From an uncultured Bacteroidales bacterium (lineage in GTDB: Bacteria; Bacteroidota; Bacteroidia; Bacteroidales; Porphyromonadaceae): DNA of 64,000 nucleotides. The DNA is taken from the NCBI GenBank assembly GCA_947290775.1, contig CAMYPM010000003.1, forward strand, positions 82,641-146,640, read 5' to 3'. This document shows, piece by piece, positions 54,704 to 63,956 of the stretch. Numbering within the stretch: the stretch's first letter is position 1; each line of letters starts with the position of its first letter. Position numbers and translations under genes: made by a program. Under the pieces are notes generated by a model. It saw only the letters and a program-made list of their open reading frames with translations, made no database searches and had not been told where the DNA came from.

Positions 54704-55687
54704 CTATTCATTTATAGTACTCCAAATCGTGCTACCTACAGCCTTTAGCACATTCTTGTCAATTACATTTATATTGTCTGCGTGCGTATGCCAATGATCT
54801 CCAAATCCTTTGGTTCTATCCTCACAATAGTTCACAATATTGATTGAAGGGATACCCCTATAGCGCATTACGGGTATATGGTCATCTGTCAGAGCAGCGG
54901 TGCTTGCAGGAATAAAATAGTCTGTATATCCGTTTTCACTCGCTTTCTTCCACACTTTCGACAATATATGACTTGCATTTGACTTTGAAAAGTACTCCCA
55001 CTTGAAGCGTGCATCCTTAGCACCGACCATATCAAGTAAAATGCCGTAACGAGCTGTGTATCCCTCTTTGTGTGGATGCTGACTCCAATAAGTTGAACCC
55101 AAGCACCATGAGTCTTCAGCGTTATACTTGCCATAGTCTTCTAAGTCGAAGAGTACAATATCAACCCCCAACTTGCTTTTCTCAGCCTGTATCAGGCGCG
55201 CCATTTCAAGAAGCACGGCTACTCCACTGGCTCCATCATCAGCACCATCCAAAGGCTTATCATGCCACGCGGGATCTTCATCCTGATCACACCATGGGCG
55301 TGTATCCCAGTGGGCAAAGAGAAGCAGACGTTCCGCCTCATCAGGGTTAAAAGAAGCGATAATGTTACGCATTTCAAATTGTTTGCCATCATGTGTTGTA
55401 AGAGGGGCTTTCTGCTCAATCACAGACGCTCCAAACGCTGACAACTTATTGGCTAACCAGTCTCCACACTCCTTATGAGCTTTACTACCCGGTACGCGAG
55501 GACCAAACTCTACCTGACGTAACACAAAAGAATATGCACTATCTGCATTAAAAGGTGACGAGACTGGTAGATTGTCAGCCACTACCGTAGTAGCATTATT
55601 ATCTTTCTCCTTTCTATTCTTACAAGATACAAAAGAAGAAAGTGGGACTAATATAGTCAAGATGAGTAGAATTGGGTGTATACGCAT
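54704..55687 (-). CDS. Glutaminyl cyclase-like M28 lipoprotein
   Basis: 327 residues from MRIHPILLILTILVPLSS. An upstream extension lacks a signal and is not used. A lipobox (LSSFVSC) precedes an M28 fold. Zinc-site residues are in AHWDTRPW and DGADDGASG (Asp), LEDYGK (Glu) and HWHTHADNIN (His). This matches the animal-like glutaminyl cyclases of Porphyromonas and relatives, which turn N-terminal Gln of exported proteins into pyroglutamate. An aminopeptidase role cannot be excluded from sequence alone. It heads the sufE run. Confidence 0.85.
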   Translation of the reverse strand: MRIHPILLILTILVPLSSFVSCKNRKEKDNNATTVVADNLPVSSPFNADSAYSFVLRQVEFGPRVPGSKAHKECGDWLANKLSAFGASVIEQKAPLTTHDGKQFEMRNIIASFNPDEAERLLLFAHWDTRPWCDQDEDPAWHDKPLDGADDGASGVAVLLEMARLIQAEKSKLGVDIVLFDLEDYGKYNAEDSWCLGSTYWSQHPHKEGYTARYGILLDMVGAKDARFKWEYFSKSNASHILSKVWKKASENGYTDYFIPASTAALTDDHIPVMRYRGIPSINIVNYCEDRTKGFGDHWHTHADNINVIDKNVLKAVGSTIWSTINE

Positions 55688-55779
55688 TATGTATAGATAG
55701 GCTTTTAGATTGTGGAGAGGGTCGCTGTAAAACACCTAAGCGTATCACAACGACCCAACACACCAACACATGAAATAAT

Positions 55780-55804
55780 GAAAAGCCCTTTCACAAGGGT
55801 TCTT
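55780..55804 (-). terminator. Terminator after tpx
   Basis: On the minus strand ACCCTT and AAGGGC form a short stem around GTGA, followed by TTTTC. It lies 10-30 bases past the tpx stop. Confidence 0.6.
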
Positions 55805-55813
55805 TCTTTGAAG

Positions 55814-56311
55814 TTACTTTAATTTAGCAAGAGCAGCCTCATAGTTTGGCTCTTCAGTAACTTCCGGTACAATTTGGCTATAAACCAGCTTTCCTTCTTC
55901 GTCAATTACAAAAACGCTACGGGCTAAAAGCCCTGCAAGTGGTCCTGTTTCCATACGCAAACCATACTTTTCACTAAAACAGGTACAACGGAAAGCAGAT
56001 AGCATTACAACATTCTTAATTCCCTCTGCAGCACAGAATCTTTGTTGAGCAAAAGGCAAATCCATTGAGATACATAACACAACCGTATTATTCAAAGCTG
56101 CAGCCTCTTTGTTAAAGCGACGCACACTTGCAGCGCACACACCGGTATCCACACTGGGAAAAACGTTCAGGACTACCCTTTTGCCTTTATAATCACTTAG
56201 ATATGCCTCACTAAGGTCATTCTTCACAGCCATAAAGTCAGGAGCCATCTGCCCTACCTCCGGCTGTTTTCCTCCAAGCTTAATTTCTATCTCTCCTTTA
56301 AATTTTATCAT
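55814..56311 (-). CDS. tpx: Thiol peroxidase, Tpx type (2-Cys peroxiredoxin)
   Basis: 165 residues. The peroxidatic Cys is in [15 protein letters not shown] and the resolving Cys in [14 protein letters not shown]. It reduces peroxides with thioredoxin. The leader sequence lacks a signal, so it acts in the cytoplasm. An exported thioredoxin is encoded just upstream, but the two are separated by 114 bases. Confidence 0.95.
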   Translation of the reverse strand: MIKFKGEIEIKLGGKQPEVGQMAPDFMAVKNDLSEAYLSDYKGKRVVLNVFPSVDTGVCAASVRRFNKEAAALNNTVVLCISMDLPFAQQRFCAAEGIKNVVMLSAFRCTCFSEKYGLRMETGPLAGLLARSVFVIDEEGKLVYSQIVPEVTEEPNYEAALAKLK

Positions 56312-56425
56312 ATCAAATTTTCCAAGTCATTGTTCTTGTTTTGGGTATCTCCTACCCTTCTACCTCGCTAAGGTACGCATTTATTTTGAATAACGACCAC
56401 TATTTTGGATATTAAAACGAAATCT

Positions 56426-56890
56426 TCACAATATCTTGTCAATAGCATCTTTTATATACTCCTTAGGCACATTACCCATTGAAACATAAGGAGTCTCTTT
56501 CATGGGAACAAAGAGTAACATAGGAATAGACTGCACTTTAAACAGCTGAGCCAATGCCTTCTCTTTGTCTATATTAACCTTGTACACAACAATCTTTCCG
56601 GCATACTCTCCTGCAACTTCAGCCAATTTAGGAGCTAGGGCACGACATGGACCACACCAATCTGCGTAAAAATCAATTACACAAGGTTTTTCCCCTTTAT
56701 ATACAAACTTCGTTGGATTCTTCTCCCAGTCATATATATTGGCTTTCATATAAGCCGCATCAATTTCAATTGCTTCCATACCCTTCCTCTGTTGAGCGAT
56801 GAGGGGAGAACAAACCAGGTACGACAATATAAATATACTTATCCCGACAAGTAAATATTGACTTCTTTTTCTCATTTTCATTACATGCAT
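56426..56890 (-). CDS. Exported thioredoxin-fold protein
   Basis: 154 residues. A signal peptide or anchor (about 9-33, ending SPLIAQ) puts it in the periplasm. The redox site is YADWCGPCRALAPK at about 73-86, and QSIPMLLFVP holds the cis-Pro. An ATG three codons in (56881) is an equally good start. It may reduce disulfides or protect envelope proteins. Lone signal-bearing thioredoxins are common in Bacteroidota. Confidence 0.9.
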   Translation of the reverse strand: MHVMKMRKRSQYLLVGISIFILSYLVCSPLIAQQRKGMEAIEIDAAYMKANIYDWEKNPTKFVYKGEKPCVIDFYADWCGPCRALAPKLAEVAGEYAGKIVVYKVNIDKEKALAQLFKVQSIPMLLFVPMKETPYVSMGNVPKEYIKDAIDKIL

Positions 56891-56934
56891 TAAATGTCAA
56901 TTGATAAACAACCATTATTTGAAAAAGTTCATAA

Positions 56935-57144
56935 TCAATAATGAATTGAGCGCAACGCAAAAAGAAATATAGCATTCGATATGAAGTAAGTTACTCCTTC
57001 ACCGATACGGAATGAATAATAAAAGAAGTTGATAAAATGGACACTCTCGTTTACAATAACTCTTTTCCCTTCAACATTGCTTGCAGAAAGGACTGACACA
57101 ATGCATAGAATCAATCCAACAGACACTATCATCGGAAATGTCAA
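56935..57144 (-). CDS. Possible small membrane protein (uncertain)
   Basis: 69 residues, not recognised. A hydrophobic N-terminus (PMIVSVGLILCIVSVLSA) and a second hydrophobic stretch near the C-terminus (VTYFISNAIFLFAL) could make a two-helix protein. No promoter element was found. It may be chance in an AT-rich gap. Confidence 0.25.
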   Translation of the reverse strand: MTFPMIVSVGLILCIVSVLSASNVEGKRVIVNESVHFINFFYYSFRIGEGVTYFISNAIFLFALRSIHY

Positions 57145-57178
57145 TCTCTTAGATCGCTGCAGATAAATGCGGATTAGC

Positions 57179-57186
57179 TATCTTTG
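57179..57186 (+). promoter_or_regulatory. ileS -7 element
   Basis: TATCTTTG, identical to the tRNA promoters, lies 91 bases before the ATG. The -33 region is not recognisable. The leader holds no T-box. Confidence 0.5.
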
Positions 57187-57277
57187 CCAAGTATATTGCA
57201 TTCTCATAAATAAGTTTGCATTACAACTATATACAAGGAGGAACTGAAAGCCCTTAGTAGTAGAAAAGAAGAGAAAG

Positions 57278-60200
57278 ATGGAAAATAGATTCACAACATA
57301 CGAAAACCCGGATTTTAGTCGTATCAATAAGGAAGTACTAAAACAATGGCAAGAGGAAGATCTCTTTGCTAAAAGTGTTGAGGCACGTCGTAACGCACCC
57401 TCTTTTGTCTTTTACGAGGGGCCACCCTCTGCCAACGGAATGCCGGGAATCCATCATGTTATAGCTCGATCTCTGAAGGATATTTTCTGCAGGTATAAAA
57501 CGATGCAAGGATTCTTGGTCGAAAGACGTGCCGGATGGGATACTCACGGACTTCCTGTGGAGTTAGGTGTTGAGAAAGCACTGAATATCACAAAAGAAGA
57601 TATCGGCAAGAAAATCAGTATCCGTCAATATAATGATGAGTGCCGCAAAGCTGTAATGCGTTACACTAAAGAGTGGGAACAGCTTACCGAGCAGATGGGC
57701 TATTGGGTAGATATGGATCAGCCTTATATCACCTACAAGCCTAAATACATGGAAACACTTTGGTGGTTACTCGCTGATCTCTACAAAAAGGGCCTTCTAT
57801 ATAAAGGCTATACGATACAGCCCTATTCACCCGCTGCTGGTACAGGGTTAAGTACACACGAGCTTAACCAACCGGGTTGCTACCGAGATGTAAAAGATAC
57901 GGTATGCACAGCGCAGTTTAAGATCACCCAGATACCGGATTCTTGGGGCATAACGGACGAATGTTACTTTTTAGCTTGGACCACAACTCCTTGGACGCTT
58001 CCTAGTAATACGGCCCTTTGCGTAGGAAGTGGTATCGACTACACATTAGTAGAAACTTTCAATCCTTATACTCATACCCACGAGTTCGTAGTGCTTGCCA
58101 CGGCACGCTTAGAAGCTTACTTTACCTCTTCTAATGAGTGTGATAAGCTCCCCGAAACATGGGATGGAGAGGCAAAGGATCTTCCATGGAAAAGAATTGC
58201 TACGATGAAAGGTTGTGATCTTGAGGGAATACGCTATGAGCAACTTATACCATGGGTCAAGCCACTGGGTGATGCATTTAGAGTGATCACGGGAGATTAT
58301 GTAACTACCGAGGATGGAACCGGTATTGTGCATATTGCTCCTACTTTCGGTCAAGACGATAAACGTGTAGCTGTAAAGGCTGGTATTTCTTCCCTGGTTC
58401 TTATAGATAGCGAAGGCAATGAACGTCCAATGGTGGACATGCGAGGTCGCTTCTATCTAACAGAAGAAATTGATGCCTCCTTTCGGGCTGAATACATGAA
58501 TGAATCACTTTATGATGTTTATGCCGGCCGCTACGTAAAGAATGCTTATGACGAAAGTCTCAAAGAAAGAGATCCGACCCTGGACACAGATCTTTGTGTC
58601 ATGCTTAAAATGCAGAACAAAGCCTTTAAGATTGGGAAACATGTGCATAGTTATCCTCACTGCTGGCGTACGGACAAGCCTGTCCTTTATTATCCATTAG
58701 ACAGTTGGTTCATTAAGACAACCGCTTGTCGCGAAGAGATGATGCGCCTCAATGAGTCCATCCGCTGGAAGCCGGCCACTATTGGTACAGGGCGCTTCGG
58801 CAAATGGTTAGAGAATCTCCAAGATTGGAACTTATCTAGAAGCAGGTTTTGGGGCACTCCCCTTAACATTTGGCGTACAGAAGATGGGAGTGAAGAGCGT
58901 TGTATTGCCTCAATAGAAGAGCTATACAATGAGATTGAGCATTCTATCCAATCTGGGCTGATGCATGAAAATCCATTTAAAGGATTTGTGCCCGGAGATA
59001 TGAGCGATGAGAATTATGCACATGTTGATTTGCATCGTCCTATAGTAGATGAAATCATCCTAACATCCTCAACTGGCAAAGCAATGTATAGGGAGAAAGA
59101 CCTAGTTGATGTATGGTTAGATTCAGGAGCTATGCCTTTCGCACAACTGCACTATCCATTTGAGAATAAGGAAGCAGTAGATGAAGGAAAGTTTTTTCCT
59201 GCCGATTTTATTGCTGAAGGTATTGACCAAACAAGAGGTTGGTTCTTCACACTACATGCGATTGCTACTATGGTTAAGCATAGCGTTGCCTATCAGAATG
59301 TGCTTGCCAACGGACTTGTCCTTGACAAGAATGGCAATAAGATGAGCAAGAGACTTGGCAATGCAGTAGATCCCTTTATCACGATAGATACATATGGAGC
59401 CGATCCATTGCGTTGGTATATGATTACCAATGCATCTCCTTGGGATAACATCAAATTTGACATCGAGGGAGTTAAAGAGGTTAGCAGGAAATTCTTTGGA
59501 ACACTATACAATACATACCAATTCTTTGCTATGTATGCAAATCTTGATGGCTTTAATCCCGATGAGAAAAGCATTTCCTACAAAGAGAGACCTGAAATAG
59601 ATAGGTGGATTATTTCCATGCTTCATACGCTAATTGGAGAGGTCTCGAGCTCATTGGAGGACTACGAGCCTACACGTGCGGGGCGGGCTATTGAAGAGTT
59701 TGTAGAAACGCATTTAAGCAATTGGTATGTTCGTCTCTCTCGTAAACGCTTCTGGGTGGGAGACATGACAGAAGACAAGAAAAGTGCCTATGCCACTCTA
59801 TACGAATGCTTGGTAACAGTAGCACAACTTATTGCACCAATTGCTCCATTCTATGCAGATCGTCTCTATAGAGATTTAACCTGTGGCGAGAAATCTGTCC
59901 ATTTAACTAACTTCCCGATTGCAAATCAAGAAGGCATTGACAGCGTGCTTGAGCGCCGAATGAAGCGAGCTCAAGAGTTAACAGGAATGGTTCTCGCCTT
60001 ACGTAGAAAAGTAAATATTAAAGTGCGTCAACCATTGGCTTCCATAATGATTCTCATAGCCTCCGAAGAAGAAAAAGAGGATATAGAAGCCGTGAGCAAG
60101 TGGATCCTTAATGAGGTAAATGTAAAGGCGATAAACTACGAAGACGCCTCCGCAGATGTATGGCATCGAACGATTAAACCTGATTTTAAGAAACTTGGGC

Positions 60201-60691
60201 CACGTTACGGAAAGATCATGAAAGACGTAGCCCAAGAGATTTCTACCCTTCCACAAGATAAAATAACCGAATTAGATCAAAAGGGACAACTCACCCTTCA
60301 TGTAGCGGGCAACGAGGTATTGCTAATGAGAGAAGATGTAACTATTAATGTGGAAGATATACCGGGTAGGCTGGTTGCCACAGATGGTCGCAATACGATA
60401 GCCCTTGACGTAACAGTCACACCTGATCTTTACGTTGAAGGATTAGCAAGAGAGTTGGTTAACCGAATACAGAACCTGCGTAAACAGATTGGGTTGGAGG
60501 TAAATGACCATATTAATGTATTCGTGATATCCGGCACGGAGATGGATCAGGCTTTTGAGAAATTTCACGATTACATTGCAGAGCAGGTACAAGCAGACGA
60601 TCTTGTACTTACAGATAAAGTAAGCGATGGAATTGAGATTGACATGGAAAGCTACAAATTAACCTTGTCCATAAATAAAAGTGAAAGATAA
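57278..60691 (+). CDS. ileS: Isoleucyl-tRNA synthetase
   Basis: 1,137 residues. Class I motifs are GPPSANGMPGIHHVIARS (GIHH in place of HIGH) and NKMSKRLGN (KMSKR). AWTTTPWTLPSNTALCV is the editing domain and GIDQTRGWFFTLH is typical. It is the longer, eukaryote-like form found in Bacteroidota, which often correlates with mupirocin tolerance, though I cannot test that. The end overlaps the lspA GTG by 11 bases. Confidence 0.96.
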   Translation: MENRFTTYENPDFSRINKEVLKQWQEEDLFAKSVEARRNAPSFVFYEGPPSANGMPGIHHVIARSLKDIFCRYKTMQGFLVERRAGWDTHGLPVELGVEKALNITKEDIGKKISIRQYNDECRKAVMRYTKEWEQLTEQMGYWVDMDQPYITYKPKYMETLWWLLADLYKKGLLYKGYTIQPYSPAAGTGLSTHELNQPGCYRDVKDTVCTAQFKITQIPDSWGITDECYFLAWTTTPWTLPSNTALCVGSGIDYTLVETFNPYTHTHEFVVLATARLEAYFTSSNECDKLPETWDGEAKDLPWKRIATMKGCDLEGIRYEQLIPWVKPLGDAFRVITGDYVTTEDGTGIVHIAPTFGQDDKRVAVKAGISSLVLIDSEGNERPMVDMRGRFYLTEEIDASFRAEYMNESLYDVYAGRYVKNAYDESLKERDPTLDTDLCVMLKMQNKAFKIGKHVHSYPHCWRTDKPVLYYPLDSWFIKTTACREEMMRLNESIRWKPATIGTGRFGKWLENLQDWNLSRSRFWGTPLNIWRTEDGSEERCIASIEELYNEIEHSIQSGLMHENPFKGFVPGDMSDENYAHVDLHRPIVDEIILTSSTGKAMYREKDLVDVWLDSGAMPFAQLHYPFENKEAVDEGKFFPADFIAEGIDQTRGWFFTLHAIATMVKHSVAYQNVLANGLVLDKNGNKMSKRLGNAVDPFITIDTYGADPLRWYMITNASPWDNIKFDIEGVKEVSRKFFGTLYNTYQFFAMYANLDGFNPDEKSISYKERPEIDRWIISMLHTLIGEVSSSLEDYEPTRAGRAIEEFVETHLSNWYVRLSRKRFWVGDMTEDKKSAYATLYECLVTVAQLIAPIAPFYADRLYRDLTCGEKSVHLTNFPIANQEGIDSVLERRMKRAQELTGMVLALRRKVNIKVRQPLASIMILIASEEEKEDIEAVSKWILNEVNVKAINYEDASADVWHRTIKPDFKKLGPRYGKIMKDVAQEISTLPQDKITELDQKGQLTLHVAGNEVLLMREDVTINVEDIPGRLVATDGRNTIALDVTVTPDLYVEGLARELVNRIQNLRKQIGLEVNDHINVFVISGTEMDQAFEKFHDYIAEQVQADDLVLTDKVSDGIEIDMESYKLTLSINKSER

Positions 60692-61448
60692 GAAGCGGTC
60701 CACATTGCCTAAGGATCCGAGAGCCAATAACTCGGATCCTTTTAGTATAGAAAACCCAACCAAGCAAGCCGTCTGGGTTTGTGCAATCGTTTTGCTGACT
60801 CTCATCATTGATCAAGTGATCAAAATATGGGTTAAAACGCACATGCAGTTGGGAGAAGAAATTAGGGTCTTTGATTGGTTCCGTATTCTCTTTGTGGAGA
60901 ATATGGGAATGGCCTTTGGACTTGAGCTCGGAAGTAAGCTCTTTCTCACATTTTTCCGCATTATTGCAATGGGGCTTATTGCTTATGCAATTGTGATACT
61001 TATTAAGAGTCGTCACTTTTCTCTCGGCTTCCTCGCTTGTTTGGCTCTTATTTTTGCAGGAGGGATCGGAAATGTAATAGACTCCATGTTCTATGGAATC
61101 ATTTTCTCGGACAGCCATGGGCAAGTAGCAGAGCTATTTCCAACTGGTGGCGGATATGGCACCTTTATGCACGGGAAGGTGGTTGATATGCTATACTTTC
61201 CGCTAATTGATACAGTATGGCCCTCATGGATACCCTTCATTGGGGGAAAATCGTTTACTTTTTTTGATCCTGTATTCAATTTTGCGGACAGCTGCATCTC
61301 AATAGGAGTCATTTTATTGCTTGTGTTCCATGTTCGTCCATTTACAGAGGCTTTGGAATACTTCTCTAACCCTCGAATTAGGAAAGCCACGAAAACCATT
61401 AACGAAGAGAAGCGGCAAACAACACAGAAAGAGAAAGTCAAGAAGTAA
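60681..61448 (+). CDS. lspA: Lipoprotein signal peptidase
   Basis: 255 residues from a GTG at 60681; a TTG at 60705 is an alternative. Longer than the usual 160, because of an N-terminal extension and a loop of about 35 residues before the last helix, as in other Bacteroidota. The conserved ENMGMAFGLE and GGIGNVIDSMFYG are present, and the catalytic Asp pair lies in KVVDML and FNFADSCIS. It cleaves prolipoproteins such as porW, the glutaminyl cyclase and the DUF4296 protein encoded here. Confidence 0.93.
   Translation: MKDKKRSTLPKDPRANNSDPFSIENPTKQAVWVCAIVLLTLIIDQVIKIWVKTHMQLGEEIRVFDWFRILFVENMGMAFGLELGSKLFLTFFRIIAMGLIAYAIVILIKSRHFSLGFLACLALIFAGGIGNVIDSMFYGIIFSDSHGQVAELFPTGGGYGTFMHGKVVDMLYFPLIDTVWPSWIPFIGGKSFTFFDPVFNFADSCISIGVILLLVFHVRPFTEALEYFSNPRIRKATKTINEEKRQTTQKEKVKK
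60711..60743 (+). terminator. Terminator-like hairpin inside the lspA start
   Basis: AAGGATCCGAG (60711-60721) pairs perfectly with CTCGGATCCTT (60731-60741), followed by TT. It starts 19 bases after the ileS stop but lies in lspA codons 11-21. It may attenuate or separate ileS from lspA. Confidence 0.6.
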
Positions 61449-61454
61449 AACACA

Positions 61455-62288
61455 ATGCCTTCAAAAGCACGCTTGGTAGTTGTCCTTTTGCTCCTTTTTA
61501 CAACCATAGGACTAAGTTTCTCATGTGGCAATAAATGGGGAAAGAGGCTTTCTGAAAAAGAGATTGAAGCTATTCTTGGAGAGCTTTATGTAGCTCAAAA
61601 TATCTATATAAATGATCCATCCCCCTCGACAGATACACTATTGATTTCCCTTCGTCGTTCGATTTTCAGAAAGTATCAGATTACTGAAAGTGATTTCGAT
61701 AGCGTCATTACATACTATGCCCATTATAAGTCTGATCGTCTCTCAGCTATCGCCCAAAAAGCCGCTGACGGAATTACTGCCGACTTAGAAGATTATCAAA
61801 AGAAGGCAACCCCTTCCACTCTTGATGAAAGTTTGAAGTATCAAATTCCAAAGAGCTTAGACGCCTATGAATTAGCTGACCTAATCCGCATAGAGCAATA
61901 TCCGTCTACAATTCTTCTCTCAGATGGCGTTGACGCTCTCTTCTACTCTACTCTAGTAAGGAACACATTATACAAAACTACTACCATTACGATACAGATC
62001 ACACTTTATGGGCTTCCAAACAAAATAGAAAAGAAAGACTGTCCTCTCCTTGAAGTGTCTTGTATTGACACTAACGGAAATTTTGTGAAAGCACAGACTA
62101 CCCTATCCTCAAATGGGACGAAAGACCTTTGCTTATACTTTGACAAAGACATAAAAAATGGTCGATTTTCCATTTTGCTTCATTCAGGAAACAACCCACA
62201 CATCTGCCCTATCTTTGTTACTGAGCTTTCCATTAGGCCACAACTTGCTTCTCCTCCCTCTAACAAAGAAAACGAGGAGAATGATTAA
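61455..62288 (+). CDS. DUF4296 lipoprotein
   Basis: 277 residues. A signal with lipobox (LSFSC, Cys at about 24) is followed by a DUF4296 domain at about 30-125 (LSEKEIEAILGELYVAQNIY, FDSVITYYAHY). The C-terminal half looks beta-rich. The function of this family is not known. It starts six bases after lspA, its likely processing enzyme, in an ileS-lspA-DUF4296 run. Coupling of DUF4296 to lspA is common in Bacteroidota as I recall. Confidence 0.85.
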   Translation: MPSKARLVVVLLLLFTTIGLSFSCGNKWGKRLSEKEIEAILGELYVAQNIYINDPSPSTDTLLISLRRSIFRKYQITESDFDSVITYYAHYKSDRLSAIAQKAADGITADLEDYQKKATPSTLDESLKYQIPKSLDAYELADLIRIEQYPSTILLSDGVDALFYSTLVRNTLYKTTTITIQITLYGLPNKIEKKDCPLLEVSCIDTNGNFVKAQTTLSSNGTKDLCLYFDKDIKNGRFSILLHSGNNPHICPIFVTELSIRPQLASPPSNKENEEND

Positions 62289-62351
62289 TTCTCATAATCC
62301 ATTAATAAGAATAAGCCACTCTGCTAAAATCGTTCCCCTACACAACAAACA

Positions 62352-63479
62352 ATGACTTACACAATTACATCTACTGATAAATATAGTGATGCTCGCTGTG
62401 GCATTATAACCACTGACCACGGTTCTATACCCACTCCTATTTTTATGCCTGTCGGCACTGCTGGTAGCGTAAAAGCAATGACTATGGAGCAGGTAGAAGA
62501 AACCAATGCAAAAATCATTTTGGGGAACACATACCATCTCTACTTGCGGCCGGGATTAACTATTTTACAAGCTGCAGGAGGATTGCACAAATTTGGCACT
62601 TGGAATAAGCCAATCCTTACGGACAGTGGTGGGTTTCAGGTGTTTTCGTTAGCCGATCGTAGAAAAATATCAAGAGAAGGTGTCACTTTTTCCTCGCATA
62701 TTGATGGATCAAGACATTTATTTTCTCCTGAGAGAGTAATGGATATTGAACGAATAATTGGAGGTGATATCATAATGGCCTTTGATGAATGTCCTCCAGG
62801 CACTGCCTCATATCACTATGCAAAAAACTCTCTCGAGCTTACACTTCATTGGTTGGAACGCTGTTTTAAGCGCTTTAACGAAACGGAACCTTTGTATGGA
62901 TATACCCAAGCCCTATTCCCAATCGTCCAAGGCTGCGTCTATCCGGACCTAAGACGTAAATCAGCCGAAGCGGTGGCTGCATACAATGCTCCAGGGAATG
63001 CAATAGGTGGACTTGCCGTAGGAGAGCCAACTGAAAAAATGTATGAAATGATTGAGTTGGTTAATACAATTCTTCCAAAGGATCGACCCCGTTATCTTAT
63101 GGGTGTGGGTACCCCCGCCAACTTATTGGAAGGAATTGCTCGTGGTGTAGATATGTTTGATTGTATTATGCCAACACGTAATGCGCGTAACGCTCAACTT
63201 TTCACACAAAATGGCATTATAAATGTACGCAATAGTAAATGGAAGAATTGCTTCGAGCCTATTGAACGTAACGGAGCTTCACCAATAGACGAACGTTATT
63301 CACTATCCTACTTACATCACCTTTTCAGAGCAGAAGAGATAACAGCCCTAACTCTCGCCTCTATACACAATGTGGCCTTCTATCTCAGACTAATGGAAAC
63401 AGTTCGTGAGAAGATAGCTGATGGCACATTTTCTTTTTGGAAGGATGACGCTGTAAAGCGTCTCATGCAACGCTTATAA
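62352..63479 (+). CDS. tgt: tRNA-guanine transglycosylase (queuine tRNA-ribosyltransferase)
   Basis: 375 residues. It exchanges guanine 34 for preQ1 in tRNAs with GUN anticodons, among them the tRNA-His (GTG) in this window. Motifs are LGNTYHLYLRPG, DSGGFQVFSLADRR, FDECPPG, GGLAVGEP, GVGTPANLLEGIARGVDMFD and PTRNARNAQLF. The C-terminal zinc region, normally CxCxxC, reads NGASPIDERYSLSYLHHLF: the Cys are absent while the His region remains. Confidence 0.94.
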   Translation: MTYTITSTDKYSDARCGIITTDHGSIPTPIFMPVGTAGSVKAMTMEQVEETNAKIILGNTYHLYLRPGLTILQAAGGLHKFGTWNKPILTDSGGFQVFSLADRRKISREGVTFSSHIDGSRHLFSPERVMDIERIIGGDIIMAFDECPPGTASYHYAKNSLELTLHWLERCFKRFNETEPLYGYTQALFPIVQGCVYPDLRRKSAEAVAAYNAPGNAIGGLAVGEPTEKMYEMIELVNTILPKDRPRYLMGVGTPANLLEGIARGVDMFDCIMPTRNARNAQLFTQNGIINVRNSKWKNCFEPIERNGASPIDERYSLSYLHHLFRAEEITALTLASIHNVAFYLRLMETVREKIADGTFSFWKDDAVKRLMQRL

Positions 63480-63956
63480 TAACATTTCGTTGCAAAATAA
63501 AAAACCTCAATGCTTCTATGCATAAGAGATCCTCTATGCGTGGTGTGCTAAAAAGATACCGCTACTGATCATTACCGGGATATAGACTTTCTTCTTCCAC
63601 CTCCTACATACGTAATCTTAGATGCGGAATTATTTGATAATAAGTCTGCATCTTTCCACTAAACAATCGACCAAATTTCATTACTCATTATTTTCCTTAC
63701 ACATATTCATTTTTTCAGCTTAGCACGAGGAGGTTTTCCTTCTAATTTGACTATCTTTGTAAGCGGAGCAAGTAGAAATTAGATCTGCGGCATAAGTGTC
63801 GCAGAGGATTAAGTCGATATTCTCCTTTATTGGTAATGAAAGAAGAGTATGTTTAGCAATCAGGTCAGTAGGTTTGTATAGCTCTTATACTTATAAACTA
63901 CTACATTTCTCAGAAAACAGTAAAGAAAATAGTAAAATAACACTTAATAAATCACT
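63480..63956. other. Intergenic region with the ftcD leader
   Basis: A -7 box TATCTTTG at 63752-63759 would give ftcD a leader of about 190 bases. The leader holds a small hairpin CTGCG/CGCAG at 63785-63804. No known riboswitch class was recognised. Between tgt and the box I see nothing else. Confidence 0.4.
63752..63759 (+). promoter_or_regulatory. Probable ftcD -7 element
   Basis: TATCTTTG, perfect to the consensus. The -33 region lacks TTG. Confidence 0.5.

Noticed and set aside
55072..55350. 92-codon plus-strand frame inside the glutaminyl cyclase gene
   Set aside because: Antisense shadow of conserved M28 motifs, with no supporting start signal.
57187..57277. T-box riboswitch before ileS
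   Set aside because: The leader is only about 85 bases, lacks a T-box sequence and terminator, and T-boxes are not typical of Bacteroidota.
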